From Hymenolepis diminuta (lineage: Eukaryota > Platyhelminthes > Cestoda > Cyclophyllidea > Hymenolepididae): DNA of 64,000 bases. A program made the translations under genes and the position numbers. Below, piece by piece: positions 25,290 through 38,072 of this stretch. A model generated the notes under the pieces. The model had not been told where the DNA came from and searched no databases. It saw only the letters and a program-made list of their open reading frames with translations. Position 1 is the first letter of the stretch. Each line of letters begins with the position of its first letter. Location: positions 1,385,850 through 1,449,849 of the forward strand of contig CAADRB010000027.1 in NCBI GenBank assembly GCA_900708905.1, in the 5' to 3' direction.

Positions 25290-27980
25290 GAAAAATTGTG
25301 ATCAAAGTCAACAGATAACATCATTAAATCAAACAAAAATCAACACACCATCTCGTCTTTGAGACAGAATGTCCCCTTCTGCTTGGACAAATTTTCTTTG
25401 GCTCAAATCATACATGCATCCATTTATTATTCCACACTGGGAGAAGAGGGAGAGGAGGGGAGTTAGAGGAAAATTATACTTTCTAACCTAATAATTAGGG
25501 GTATTGGGCAAGGATGTGGTGTTTAACATGGTCTGCCTAATGATTCCTCTACACCATTTGTAATGTTTAACTAGATCTCATTCAATTTAAGACATTCAAT
25601 AATGCTAAAATCAGTATGATATCTCCTTTCACTGAAATTCTAAGTAATCCTTCATCACCCATAAATTGGATTTTGTTTAACTTTAATGCTTAGTTTATCA
25701 ATAACTATTTTTAACTGAAGTGACTTTTCCAGTTATAAATAGTTCCGAACAATGACCACTCTAAAATTATGCATTCTGCGACAACTACTGGGGAGAGAAA
25801 TGTAAATTACCAACTTTCGTATTGTGGCCGATATTTTACAGAGCTTCACTGACGGATAAGGCTAATTTACAAAGGTGTAACTTTTTCTTTTAGTTACCAA
25901 GATAGCAGAATAGAATTAGCCTTCATGATCGTAACTTACTACGGCCATAACCTTTGAATTTTAAAATTTGAATTAAGCGGAATCAAATAACTCGATGAGT
26001 AATCTTTCATGCAAAACCATCAGATGTTAAGGTGCTTTTTACTCCTTTTCATTCGTATTTTGAGCAAAGACAGACATGGGAACTTAAATTACTGTATCTC
26101 CAGTTCATGATGAAATAGGATTACAAGAATTGAGAAAAAAGGCGAACCTGACTCTCATCTCCCTCCATCCCCCCCCCTTCTCCATTTAGTATTCAGATTG
26201 ACTTAGTTACTCTAACTGAGGGTTTCTTCAGGCAGATAAAAAGATTAAGCAAGCTACTTCAGTCAGCAGCTGATTAGAATTCAAAATCTACCTTCAAAAT
26301 TTATTGAACACAATTAGTTTTCTTTCTCTCCAACAATGGCGATTTGAGAAGGAGACTTGGAAACCAAACTTCAAGTGTTAGCCTAAGGTGCATATTGATT
26401 CGATCAAGTTAGTTTTAGTAAACATCCAGTCAATGAAAGTTAAATCGGATTAAATTGAGCAATATTGAAAAATTTTATTCGTTATTATTATTAATAATCA
26501 TTTTACTCCCAATATAGCATATCCATTAAGGGACGAAAAGGTGAAGAGGTCAAACACAGTCAGGATGTATAGAGTCCTGTCTTATCCTATTTCTGTAATC
26601 ATTGAAAGCTTCCACTTTCCAAAAAGGAGCATTATTCATTTAGAAAAATTAAAAATGTTCTCAAGATCATATTCGCGATTTTCAGGACCTTTTAACAGTT
26701 GGTTTGATTAGTAATATAGAAGATTTTAATAATGCTTTTAAAATACTCCGCCTGAGTGTCCCTTACTGCCTAGTGCGGACACATACTATCATCTGGTGAT
26801 ATATCAAACGGATTAATACGGTAAGACAGACCGTCAATAACATAAGACGGATGCCTAGTTGCTATAACACTACCGAATTCGGTGTTGCTCTTTCATTCAT
26901 TATAAACAAATACCTCAGTGGGGAAGGTTAACCTGCACAGAGTAATTGGTCGGGCGATTTAGAAGTGGAGAAAGCCTGACCTTAACAGCGAACACTATGG
27001 GTGTCGCAGTCCCCTAATGGGTCTATCGTTCTTCAGGTCAAGCTTGTTAATTAAAAGGGGGGAAGGGGGGTTTAATATAAGAGAGCAGGTAGGTTTAAGG
27101 ACACGGGTCTTGTTGTTAGGGCATACTATGAAATATTAAAATGTTAATCAATGTTAAGAACTGATTAAAGTCAAAAAAGCCCGAAAAATCTGGTTTTACT
27201 AACTGCTAACTATCTAATCAAATTGTCGGAAAATGGCTGAACCTCTGCAAGAGGCGGGATTACAGGCTCACACCACAACTCCACTAACATCCACTGAATG
27301 TCCACTCTCTTGCCTTGAGAAAGATCTCCAAACATACGCTCTTAAAATTCTCAAGGAATGACGTTTTTCAGAACGAGACAATAACTGCAAGTAAAAGATG
27401 TTGAAATTCTCGTTTTATGACTAATATTTTCAATATGCCCATCTTCTCTTCTCGGCAAATATTATATCGAAAACTGCGTACCTTCTGTTACGATCGCACA
27501 TTTGATACAACTTTTATTAAATTGAGCGCGCTTTCATATATTTCTTTTAACCCTTTGATAACAAGTATTCAGATTTTTTATTAATCGTAAAATGGTCTAA
27601 AACACAGCTTAAATACAGAACACATATTAAATGATTTCATTGCAAGTTGAAAAGAAATTTTCATGAAATCTTAAAACTTTTAATTAAATTCGCAATGAAT
27701 GGTAAATCATAGGCTACTCTTCTCCACTATTTAAGATGGATTTATTCAAGCACAAACGGAAAATTTCCAATTTCAAATGTAATTTAATTTTTTTAAATGA
27801 GTTATCATAACCGCGTAAGAATGAGCTTTCACCTGACAATTTCCGACTACTAATTACTAGCCAATCAAATTACTCAAGTGTCTCAATGCGCTCAGTCAAG
27901 CATATTGGTAAGATCGTGTCGCGATTGGCCAATTATCACGGATGGCCGCTCACACACTTGCCATAGTTGAGGTTTGCGTG
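25290..27980 (+). repeat. Composite LTR-containing repeat, copy C (direct), reaching the Pax6 5' region
   Basis: Block 1 is at about 25300-25530 (CCCCTTCTGCTTGGACAAAT, TTTATTATTCCACAC, TAATTAGGGG). Block 2 is at 26195-26340 (GATAAAAAGATTAAGC; the poly(A) hexamer is mutated). Block 3 is at 26845-27020. Block 4 is at 27780-27990 (GAGTTATCATAACC, TAGCCAATCAAATTACTCAAG, GCCAATTATCACGGATGGCC). Block 4 ends about 320 nt before the Pax6 start codon, so repeat sequence may form part of the Pax6 5' flank or leader. Confidence 0.45.
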
Positions 27981-28311
27981 GTTGGAGCGAGCGAAAGAGG
28001 GGTGGAGCCTAATTTGGGCGCTTGATTAAACCAATAGACTCGCACGACCAGGTGGGAAGATTCGATTAGAGTGGATTCTTTTTTCTTCCTGTTTTCTTCG
28101 ATCGCACGCTACCTCTCCACTTAATCTTCGGCCCATCGCCGAGATAGACGCTCGCACGGGTGCACTTATCGCTTCATTGAGCTAAAATAATTCAATACCA
28201 ATCCACTACACCTCCGCCACCACCTCTATCCCTAGTAGACTACCCAACTTCCTAATTTCATTCGCAAAAATTAATCCACTGGAAATCGATTGCCGAGATT
28301 GGGAGGAGACA

Positions 28312-31300
28312 ATGTCTGGTAAGTTGGAACATTGATTTTGTTTCAATCTTTTTCCGAAGTGAATTCAGTCTTCACTTTTGTTCTCCATACACTCATATTA
28401 TTCATTTATGATTTCACATGAAGATACCGGAATAAATAGAATTGACTAGGCAAAATTTCATGTTCTCCGTACGTACTTTTCTAAAATAACTGAATGTTTC
28501 ATACAGATGGAGCAGCTCTAGTATCTTTTCGATTTACGAAAATCCATATTCAATCAATAAATTTAAAATTTCTTCATAAATTAAAACCATATACCATTCC
28601 TGCTTGGCATAGATTTTCTCGGATTGATAATTTTAGTTATGTAAAAATGTCATCGAAACAAATGAATAAAAATCAAAGTTTGGAAAATTTTTTCCAACTT
28701 AATATTCAATTTTCGGTAATAATTTTGCAATTAATTTATTATTCTTATTTGAATTATACTGTACTATACTGTTCATTAGACAAATTCAAAACTCAAAGAT
28801 TTAAACAAAAAGGTAACAGTTTATTTAAACAACTTCATTATTTATTCTCTTCCCCTTGAAACTGGAGAATCTAAGAGATTCTTCACCTATTAAAATTGTG
28901 AAAAGTTAAGCATTAGGAGTAGTAATGGTACTTGGATATCCACGGCATTTTATGAATTTACAAACGATAAAGATCCATCATATTGTTCGAATGATTAGGT
29001 ATTATTATATAAAGAAGTAATAATTTTACGATGAATAAAATGAATTTTCCATTCGAAATATAAATTTATGTGATCTAGCTCAAATACGCGGTATCACATT
29101 CAAGGTTATCTAAACATCAGATCTGCTTATTAAGACGACGAAAAAGATACTTAACCCTGCTGAAATAACACTTGTGAATGACCTCAGTGAAATTGGTGTA
29201 TACATTGGACACCACCACCCCCATCTCTTCACTTTTTCGATCCGTATCAACTTCAAACGTCAGTGTGTCATGCAGAGCATATCAGTGTTGAAGATCTGCT
29301 TTCCCACAGGTGTCACAGACGGAGATACATTTTTGAAGCGAGTAAATAGGGCAAATTGGATCAAAGATTTCATTTCTCAGGTGTACTATATAATTACTTA
29401 TGGTTTTAATAGTTCTACATTCTTAAAAGCAGTAAAATGATGCAGTAAATATCTGTAAAGTAATTAAAAATACGGGAAAGCTTATGGTATAAGAGTGTCA
29501 AATTTCCTTTCCTTTCGAATATCATCAATTGGTGAGTTAGTAAAATGTAATGGAATCAGCTTTTTCCAACTTTATTGAAATTAAAATAAATATTCTTCCG
29601 AAGCAGGTCACTCCGGAGTGAATCAACTTGGCGGAGCATTCGTAAATGGACGTCCACTACCAGATTCCGTTCGTCGAAAGATTGTTGAGATGGCTCAGGC
29701 AGGAGCCCGACCTTGTGATATCTCTCGAATGCTACAGGTCTCTAATGGTTGCGTTTCCAAAATTCTTTGCCGATTCTACGAAACTGGCTCCATAAGACCA
29801 AAGGCTATCGGTGGAAGCAAACCGCGAGTAGCTACAGACGCTGTGGTCGAGAAAATCGCTGAACTCAAGCGTGAATGTCCCTCCATCTTCGCCTGGGAGA
29901 TTCGAGATAGACTCATTCAATCTGGCGTGTGCAAATCGGTTAATGTACCCAGTGTAGGTTTGCCATTCATTTCACCCAATTCCATTAACTTGAAACCATC
30001 AGAAAAATCCGAAAATTTGAAGAATTTATTTTTGACAATTTATTTAACCCGACGAGTGGGTACGGAGTCTGTGTTAATGGGACTCGTCATCATAACGCAT
30101 TCTCTAACTGTTTCACAGACCTAAAATTCTTTGAAAACAATGCTCGTGGCACTACTCTGTTCTAATGGAAGAAATCAAATCATCTTTTAGCTCGCTTTAA
30201 AAATGATTCTCAGAAGACAATCGATAATAGTTGGGATCAAATGATCCATTCTACGCTTCAGAAGACATGGATCATTGATCTTACATTAAGATTGTAAGCA
30301 TATGCTCATACGTGGGCTAAGATAAACTGTAAATTCTAGCTGTGGAGGATGACAATGGTATTAGAGTTCTGAATGAATTACCATTTTAAAACTATCGCAT
30401 CTGATCTCTTGACTATAAGAATAAACAGTCGAAAAGAAATGTCATTATCGACTTGCCGATGCGGACGTACTCAAGAAATAAAAGATTGCATTCTTATATT
30501 TTTCAATGGAGTCTTTTTTACTTATTATTCGTGATGCGAACAAAAATTATTAACTTCAAGTTCAAAGGAATTAAGAATCTTTCTTGACCTCCGATTTTAC
30601 TCTCCACTCCTGCACTGCTCCATTCTACCATTTTCAATGTTTAGATGCTTCGCGTTTTCTTGATTAAAGCAATGGCAGCTGATAAAGATAACGGAAGGAA
30701 AAAAAGCTCCTAAACCCGTGAATATATTTCAAAAAAGCTGTCTTGAATACACATTTCCTCTCTGTGTTACCAAAATCTCATCTGCGGGTGTTTCACCGGA
30801 AAAAAGATCCAGTATTTCTCTAAATTAGAGGAAAGAGTGCTCTTGTGAAATAAATCAGGCGAAAGAAAAGAAAAAAACAGCAACAGCACGCCACTCAAGT
30901 GGTAAAAGAGCCAAATCGGAGAGAAGAGAAGAGTTAATTTCCGGTTTTCCTTGTGATTTCTTTGTGCTTTTTCCTTGCTTTTAGGAGGATGTTTGTAATG
31001 TACAAATTAATTAATTCACTATAAAAGGTGCTGACTAGCAAATTTATATTTCATAAAGTAATGATAACAGGTGTTTATTTTTCTTATCTCCGATTTACAG
31101 GTTTCCTCCATAAATCGGGTTCTACGAAGTTTAATTACCGAATCCCAAAAAAGGATCCAAGATGTAGAGTCCAACATGTCATCCCAAATTCCCATCCAAC
31201 CTTACACAAATCAGCCAAATTTTTCGGCAACACGGAGAGATACATTCGCTCATTTCGGAGCCCTTTATGCTTCCAATTCTGTTTCAGTCAATCCCACGGA

Positions 31301-33141
31301 ATATCAAGGTTCTCCAGCTCCAGATGTGTATAACCGACTGAATCAATTCTTTCATCAAGGAAATACCGCATGGTCGCAATGGTATAACCATGCAAATTTA
31401 ACACCCATTGAGAAGTCAACTTCAGAAACTTATTATCACCCCCAAGTTGCAACAGTACATAATCATTCTGAGTATAGTACGTCAACGAATTTAGCTCATA
31501 CTGATCTTCGGAAGACCAGTACTGCTTCAGTTCTTCCTCCAACACTCAGCCAAAGTAAAATTTTCACATTATGCTTAACATTTATGCTAAGTGTTCGAGG
31601 TTGATTGAAGATTTTATACATATAGATAATCAAATACAGCCAGAGCAGCAACCCTACGGAACTTCAGGAATCGTACCACAGGATACTTTAGCTCCTGCAC
31701 CTCAAGATATTTGGACACCAGCAGTCACCTCATTTGCTACCCTTGATTGGATGACTCCAACAGCTGGCCGTAAGAGTTCTGCAGCTAGTAGCATTGACAG
31801 TTTTGGGAGTGATGCAGCTTCTTCGCCTGTGATTTCAGATGGTGGCGGTGAAAAGAAACCCTATGTTCGATATCGCACAACATTCAGTCAAAGGCAGGTG
31901 ACCATTTTGGAGAAAGGTGAATTTTAATAAGAATTTGATTAACTCGGAGAATTTTTCAGTTGGGTTAGGGATTGAAGAGAAAGTGGTTTAAAGGGGAAGG
32001 TGGTCCTGATTTACGCTTGGCTAAACTCCCAGTCTCTCAATTTTAAACTAGTCCAGGTAGACGGGGGAGGGGTGGCATTGAATGTTAAATCTCCCCTTTC
32101 TATCTTACGCTTGAAAAAATCCGTTCATAAACAGACCAAAAGATTGTAGGACGACCTAAATCGAATCGAACAGTAAATAAGTTTAAGAAATGAGACAAAT
32201 TTCACCTCAACTTTGTCGATAAAAAAGAGAAGAGATGCCTATAGGTGTGAGGCTTGATTAATGAAAATTCTGCATTGACTTATCCATTATTGGATTAGCC
32301 AGTTGAGACTTTGTAATCTGAGAAGAGATCTGTAATAAGAGCCATTACCTATCTCGCCTTTTGTTTATTACAGAATTTGAACGAAGTCACTATCCAGAAT
32401 ACTCAGTCCGTGAAGATCTTTCCGAGAAAACAGGACTTCCAGAATCAAGGATTCAAGTGTGGTTTGCGAATCGCCGAGCAAAGTACCGGAAGGAATCTCG
32501 ACACCAAAGTTCAAGTGAAGAAGGTTCCACGGCGCCAACTTTGATGGCAAACTGTGAAAAGAATCCACAATCTCCAGAAGTACAATCCGGTACAACAGAA
32601 GCATATACGGAACGAGGTACCACTTTTAACCAACCTACAGCATGGCCATACAACCAACATGCGCATGAACAGTGGCCTGATCAGACGAAAAATTCTTGGT
32701 TTAATGAAAGATCTACCTCCGCTAATATGGCTGCCGCTGCAACGGCATTTTACAATTCAACGGTAAATCGAATAATCTACCCACCACTTGGTACTTAAAT
32801 TATGTCAGTAGATATATTCATCCTCTTTTCAGATGATGAGTCCGCCTAAGTTAACACCGCTTTATCCTGGATACAACAACCAATTAATTACGAATCAGCC
32901 GGTGATATCACAGCCTATTTCACGGAACGATCGTCCAGCTTTGACCGATAGCAACAGTACTGAGAGCGAAGGTCTTGGAAGTGGGGTTGAAGTTAACGAT
33001 TATTCCGCCTCCGGTCCCGTAATAACTCATGCAGATACTCCCAGTTATATTCCGAATTCTCATTTGCCGTTGACGCAAAATTATTCCTCTATTTACTCTA
33101 CGGATCCGGTTATTAGTCTTCCACAGCACCACTTGGTGTAA
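28312..33141 (+). CDS. pax6: Pax6 transcription factor (paired domain plus homeodomain)
   Basis: Nuclear DNA-binding regulator of eye and nervous system development in the Pax6 family. Coding exons: 28312-28318, 29607-29953, 31101-31554, 31626-31916, 32374-32762, 32833-33141; 1797 nt, 598 aa, all phases consistent. The first exon holds only ATG-TCT-G; this tiny start exon and the [10 protein letters not shown] join match Pax6 genes. Residues 4 to about 128 form the paired domain. Its class-defining positions read M42, Q44, N47; Q44 and N47 are Pax6-type (Pax2/5/8 and Prd have R44, H47), while position 42 is normally Ile. A linker of about 220 residues has no octapeptide. The homeodomain is split after ILEK by an intron (31917-32373). 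It has R5 and N51 but Ala at 50 and Tyr at 56, where Pax6 normally has Ser and Trp. The C-terminal part is Ser/Thr/Pro-rich. Confidence 0.92.
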
Positions 33142-36100
33142 ACTTGATTCGTCCATTAAGAGAAAAACATGACTGTACCGATAACATTATGGTCGTATTA
33201 TTTAGTATTTGTATTTCAAAATATGCATTGTCTTGAACATTATTCTAAGATTACTAACGTACTTTAGTAGTCTGCCTGGATAAGCCATGTCTGGACAAAA
33301 TTAACTGTGCATTCTGAATATCTACAATCTTCAATTTATTAAGGAATGCCTATGGTTGTTATGATCCAACTCAGGACCATAAATCCGTGCTCCATTCTAC
33401 TAAAGAAGGGAATAAGGAGGGGCGTGGTTAAATTAAATCAGAAGATCCAATAAGTTGTGTCTGTGTGAGAGTAAGATAGTTTGTATTTCTACTAATATTT
33501 CTCAAATTTGTGCTAACCGAGATAAAACCGTTAAAGGAGACTCAATATGAGTTCCTTTAATGGGTCTTTGAAAAGCAATCGTGATAATTCTTCTAAGCCA
33601 TGTAGTGAAGTGTTGAAATCCGGAATCTCACAGAACAAACCTCCCTGTCCTTCCTCAAACCATATACTTACGGCTTTAACTCTGCATCTGCTTGTTCGAA
33701 TAATAAAATGCATAATTCAACATATCGGAGAAAAAGGTGAAACAAAATATTTCCCTTGTATCAAAGCTATAAATGTAGGTTTATATGAGTTAAACGGTCT
33801 GTGATAATGATGCTGGGAGTGATGTTGCTACATAGTATCTCAAATTGAGAAACTTTACTAGTCTGGAAATGGTTTTATGAAATATGACATTGAAATTTCA
33901 AGTGAATTCAAACCTTAGTTTATTAAAACTAGTGCACATTTTCACCACTTACTTTGAAATCGAATGAAATGAAATTTTCATATATGAAGAATTAAGAGAC
34001 TCATTGTACAATTCAAGTTCTAGAGAAACCTTTAATTTGAAGGAAATAATTCTTCATACCTCATTCGTATGTCTCTTTGGCGAAAAGAATATTTAAAAAC
34101 CTTATATCCTTCTGTCCAAATCGTCTTGTGCCGATCAAGAGGGTCCAACGAAATATACACTTAACTGAGTGTCCACAGTAGATAATCTCCCATTTTACCT
34201 TGGCTTAAACCGCCAAAGCATTTCATTTTCATGAAGGCGTCTAGTATACCATCGATTAATTTATAACTACTATTAGTGAGATTTAGTAAGATCAGCTTCA
34301 TAAAGTTGCAGCTACCCAGAATCCAAAGAGAAGGACAAACACTTCTTGATCAAACAACGTTTTTTGTTAAGCAAATATACTTGATTATAAAGAACGAGAT
34401 ACGTAGTAAATGATTGACCACCCGGTTAACCCTAACCCGGTTTCAGCAATAATAGCTTTGGCCACGATCTTACATTCCGAGCGTTGAAATGTAGTATTCG
34501 ATAATCCCGTGCACGAGCAGTGAAGATTAGGAGCTTCACTAGAGAGTTTCAAACATATTTTAATCGGGTTTCTGCAATAAGATCTTCAACTCTCTCTTGC
34601 AGCGTGGGGATGAAGACTTTAAATAGATCTAATCAAAGACGTTTTTAATGTGTTTGAGATAAAGAATTGAATCTTTTGACCCAAACAGCATTTTGAGAAA
34701 GTCATGTGATATAAGGAATATTTGTGCCAAAAATGTTCAGATTCAAAAAATTATCACACGGTGGTGAATATAATTTCTATTCAACTACCAGAATTGAATA
34801 AATAAATTGCAACAACTGTTTTAAACCTTTGGGAAAGTACTTTAACAAAATTTATCGATTTAAGCCATAGCATATTGATTTATTAATCGCGATAACCTCA
34901 AGATGTCATTTCTCTCTATAGCAAAATTCAAATTTATCCTTGTTTTCTATTTTCTCTACTCTTCGAGCATCGGTTCCACGAGGACGTCAACTGCCATCAA
35001 GAGAAAAATGCATGCAGTGGAAAATATCTGTTTGCGATTTTTTAAGTGTCTTTACTGTAGATATTCAAAACATCTGCAAAAGAAGTAGATTGTGCCTCAA
35101 AACAATGCCATCTCAACGAACAATTGTTCGTCTAAGTCGTGTGCAAGTACTCACCAAGTTTTCACATTTTACATCTACTTATTATCAATTCAGTAATAAA
35201 GAATTTTAGTAAATTAAAAATAAGGAATGGATTTTCATTGTTTTAAGGAAACGACCAACTCTAATGCCAGATCTTATTATTATTATTATTATTATTAAAG
35301 TGGAAAGAAAGCTGGAAATAAAGAATGTGTTTTAATATTCGAATATGCTATGCACCATAAAGTCGCTCTGATTTCGACAGTATTGGCTGACCTTTTGGAA
35401 AAAAATTAATGAAATCTAGCTTTTGTTCAATGTACTTTGGCATAGGATTTATAATAAATCATGAATTCAAGATGAAGCGTATAATTGCATTAAAACTTGA
35501 CTTTTACTTTATTCTAAAACCCGGCCGTCTTTAGCCCGCCTAGATCAATAATACATTTTAAAAAAATAGATTATTTGAGTTTATCCTAAGTGAAATCTGT
35601 TGAATTCCGGCATGATTAAAGCGCCTTTGCTAGTCTCGTCTTTCTGCTCCCTCAGTATTTAAAAGAAAGGAAAGAATTGAAGCTGAAAAATCGACTGACC
35701 GATAAGCACTGACCCTTGAGGACAAGAATTCGCCCCAGTAATCAAGACGGCAAATCATGAAATTCGAGTTTTGAAAGACAAAGCAGTGACCTCTTTCCTA
35801 TCCCTATCCCCCATCCCTTCAGACTTTAGAAAATAGTAAAATAGCTTTCTTTGACATATTTTGAAAAGAGATTATCTATTTAATTAAATGCTTCTTTAAT
35901 TAAAAATCAATAACATGCCAAGATTTAACCAGAGGAATATCGGTCCGAATGTTCATTTTAACATATGAACCGTCTTTATCATTGAAAAAAGATACAGGGA
36001 TTGAAAAGCATGTACTTGACGCCTAATGTTTGCAAAACCAGTGAGATATATGAAAAAAAACCGGAGAAGTTCGAAAAAAGAAGTTCATTGTGGTATCTAG

Positions 36101-38060
36101 GGTTAAAAGGCCAGACACAACGTATAGGTTCAAATTACCTATGTCAAATTAATAGTGCCCTCTCTTTCACTATGACCTAACTCAAATTCGAGGTCATTTG
36201 TAGTTTTTGAGGTATAATTGACTTTACCCTTTTGTTCAAATGACTAAAAAGTGTTTTTTTTATTGCAATTTATTTGGCGCGAATCATGAAACTGCCTTGT
36301 ACTTCTGCGTGGGGATGGTCTGCGTCTCTGAGATTAGGTTGAAAATGGATAAAATTAGGTGAATTATTGATTATTCTTATTTATTTTTTACTCTTTTTGC
36401 ATTTTTTTAATTGTTTAACAATTTTTGTAGATAAATCTGTATTATTTTTCAATATTTCTTAAAAATAGTCGTTTTAGTAAGGTTGCAATATGAGTTTGTG
36501 CTTAATAGAAAATAACCTTAATTGAGTGATTGGTTATTTTTGCAAAATACGACTCCTTTATGCTACTGAAATGCTAGGGCATATAATATATTTAAGGCAA
36601 GTAAATATAAAAGGATATAAAGGCTGTAAGATGTACGAAAGATGGAAGCAGGGATCAGGAAGCATAAAGATTACAGATGGCGAAAACAAGCGACCACTTG
36701 CCTTACGTTCAGCTAGCTCCACTAAGAACGATGGCGAGTGATGATTATATAGTCTGACCTAGCCAATGACCACATTGAGCTCCCAGTTCGGCTTCCCATT
36801 GGTCCCTCTCTGAGTGCAGAAGTGGGCTTCAGTTTGATTCAGCATGGAGAGGACTAATTCTAACACACTTAAAGTTTACACATTCAGTAAAATGAGTAAC
36901 ATTCCATTCTACCCCAATACTGCGCTGATGTGACAAAATCTATTTAACGTAGTTGCAAGAATCCGAAATACGAGTTAAATATTCATAATTTTCGAATGCA
37001 TTTGTTCTAATAGAAAACAATATAAGAATGCCAGAATTTCATCAGTAATGTTGAAATCATGTTTAATGTAAGTCTCTTCAAAGGATTTTGTAAAATGGTT
37101 GCAAGTATTCTTCCGAACTAAAAAGAATCTCCTGGAACAAATTTCCCTATCCTTTCCTTGAACTATTTCCTCTTGACAACAATTATGTACGGATTATATA
37201 ATGCATACATTCTTTATTCTTAGTTAAATAAACTGAAGCATTGCTTTACAGTTTGGAGTTTGAGCAAACGGATCATTTCATAAACTTTTAACCTCCATTG
37301 ATCGATTATCACCAGTCTACCAGAACTTTCATTCTTCTGATTTGGGAAAGGTTGTTGTATCCTATCATTGGATTAAAAGGGGAATATGTATGGGTCTAAC
37401 TCAACCAGATTATAAGAATACCGTTACTTGGGATTAACATTATTTTGGACTAATAAGAAGAGTAGCAAAAGGGAGCCTCTCTTTATTTTGGAGTAGTGTT
37501 GGAAATTTTCCTAAATGCTCTTTGGGAACAAAGGGTAGAATGCCAGAGTAGAATTATGGTAGCTAAAAAACAAGAATTTCTGTAAAATAGTTGACTCACT
37601 CCATCATTTTTGTACTATCTTTCTTCTATTCCACTGCGCTCTTGCCATATTATAGAAGTCGGCAATCAACGATATGTCTTTTAACAAATTTATAAATAGG
37701 AAGGTGAAACGATACTTTGATGTGCATTGATGATTGGCTCAATCTTCTCTGGTCAATCACAACCCTATTGCAATAGTATAGATTCTAAATTAAGTCAATT
37801 AGAGTCTGGTCTGGACTAGTCTTGTCTGGTTCATCATCCGTCTTCTCTCGCTAGTGGACCACTATTTGATACAAAAGTTATCTTGTTAACTTAATGTAAA
37901 ACGGTTTCATAATGTATTCCTAGGTCCAGTTAAATTACATGTTTAAACGAAATTTAAATTAATCTCACGCGTCACGAGTCATGTTAATAACATGTCAGCA
38001 ATCAATTTTTGTACGAGTTAAACTTAAATCCACAGCTTTTTTCAATATATTAGTGAGAGG
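33142..38060. other. Intergenic region, no supported gene
   Basis: Holds a (TTA)n microsatellite at 35274-35297 and generally AT-rich sequence. ORFs up to 89 codons near 33.5 and 34.9 kb have no domain, no conserved motif and unconvincing composition. An acceptor TATTAG at 38048-38053 just before paralogue B may mark a 5' exon or trans-splice site. Confidence 0.5.
35274..35297 (+). repeat. (TTA)n microsatellite
   Basis: About eight perfect TTA units in a row. Confidence 0.9.
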
Positions 38061-38072
38061 AAAGTGGTTAAC

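Noticed and set aside
28494..29440. ORFs inside the first Pax6 intron (28494-28859 and 29174-29440)
   Set aside because: They are AT-rich, without motifs, and lie within an intron whose splice sites are well defined.
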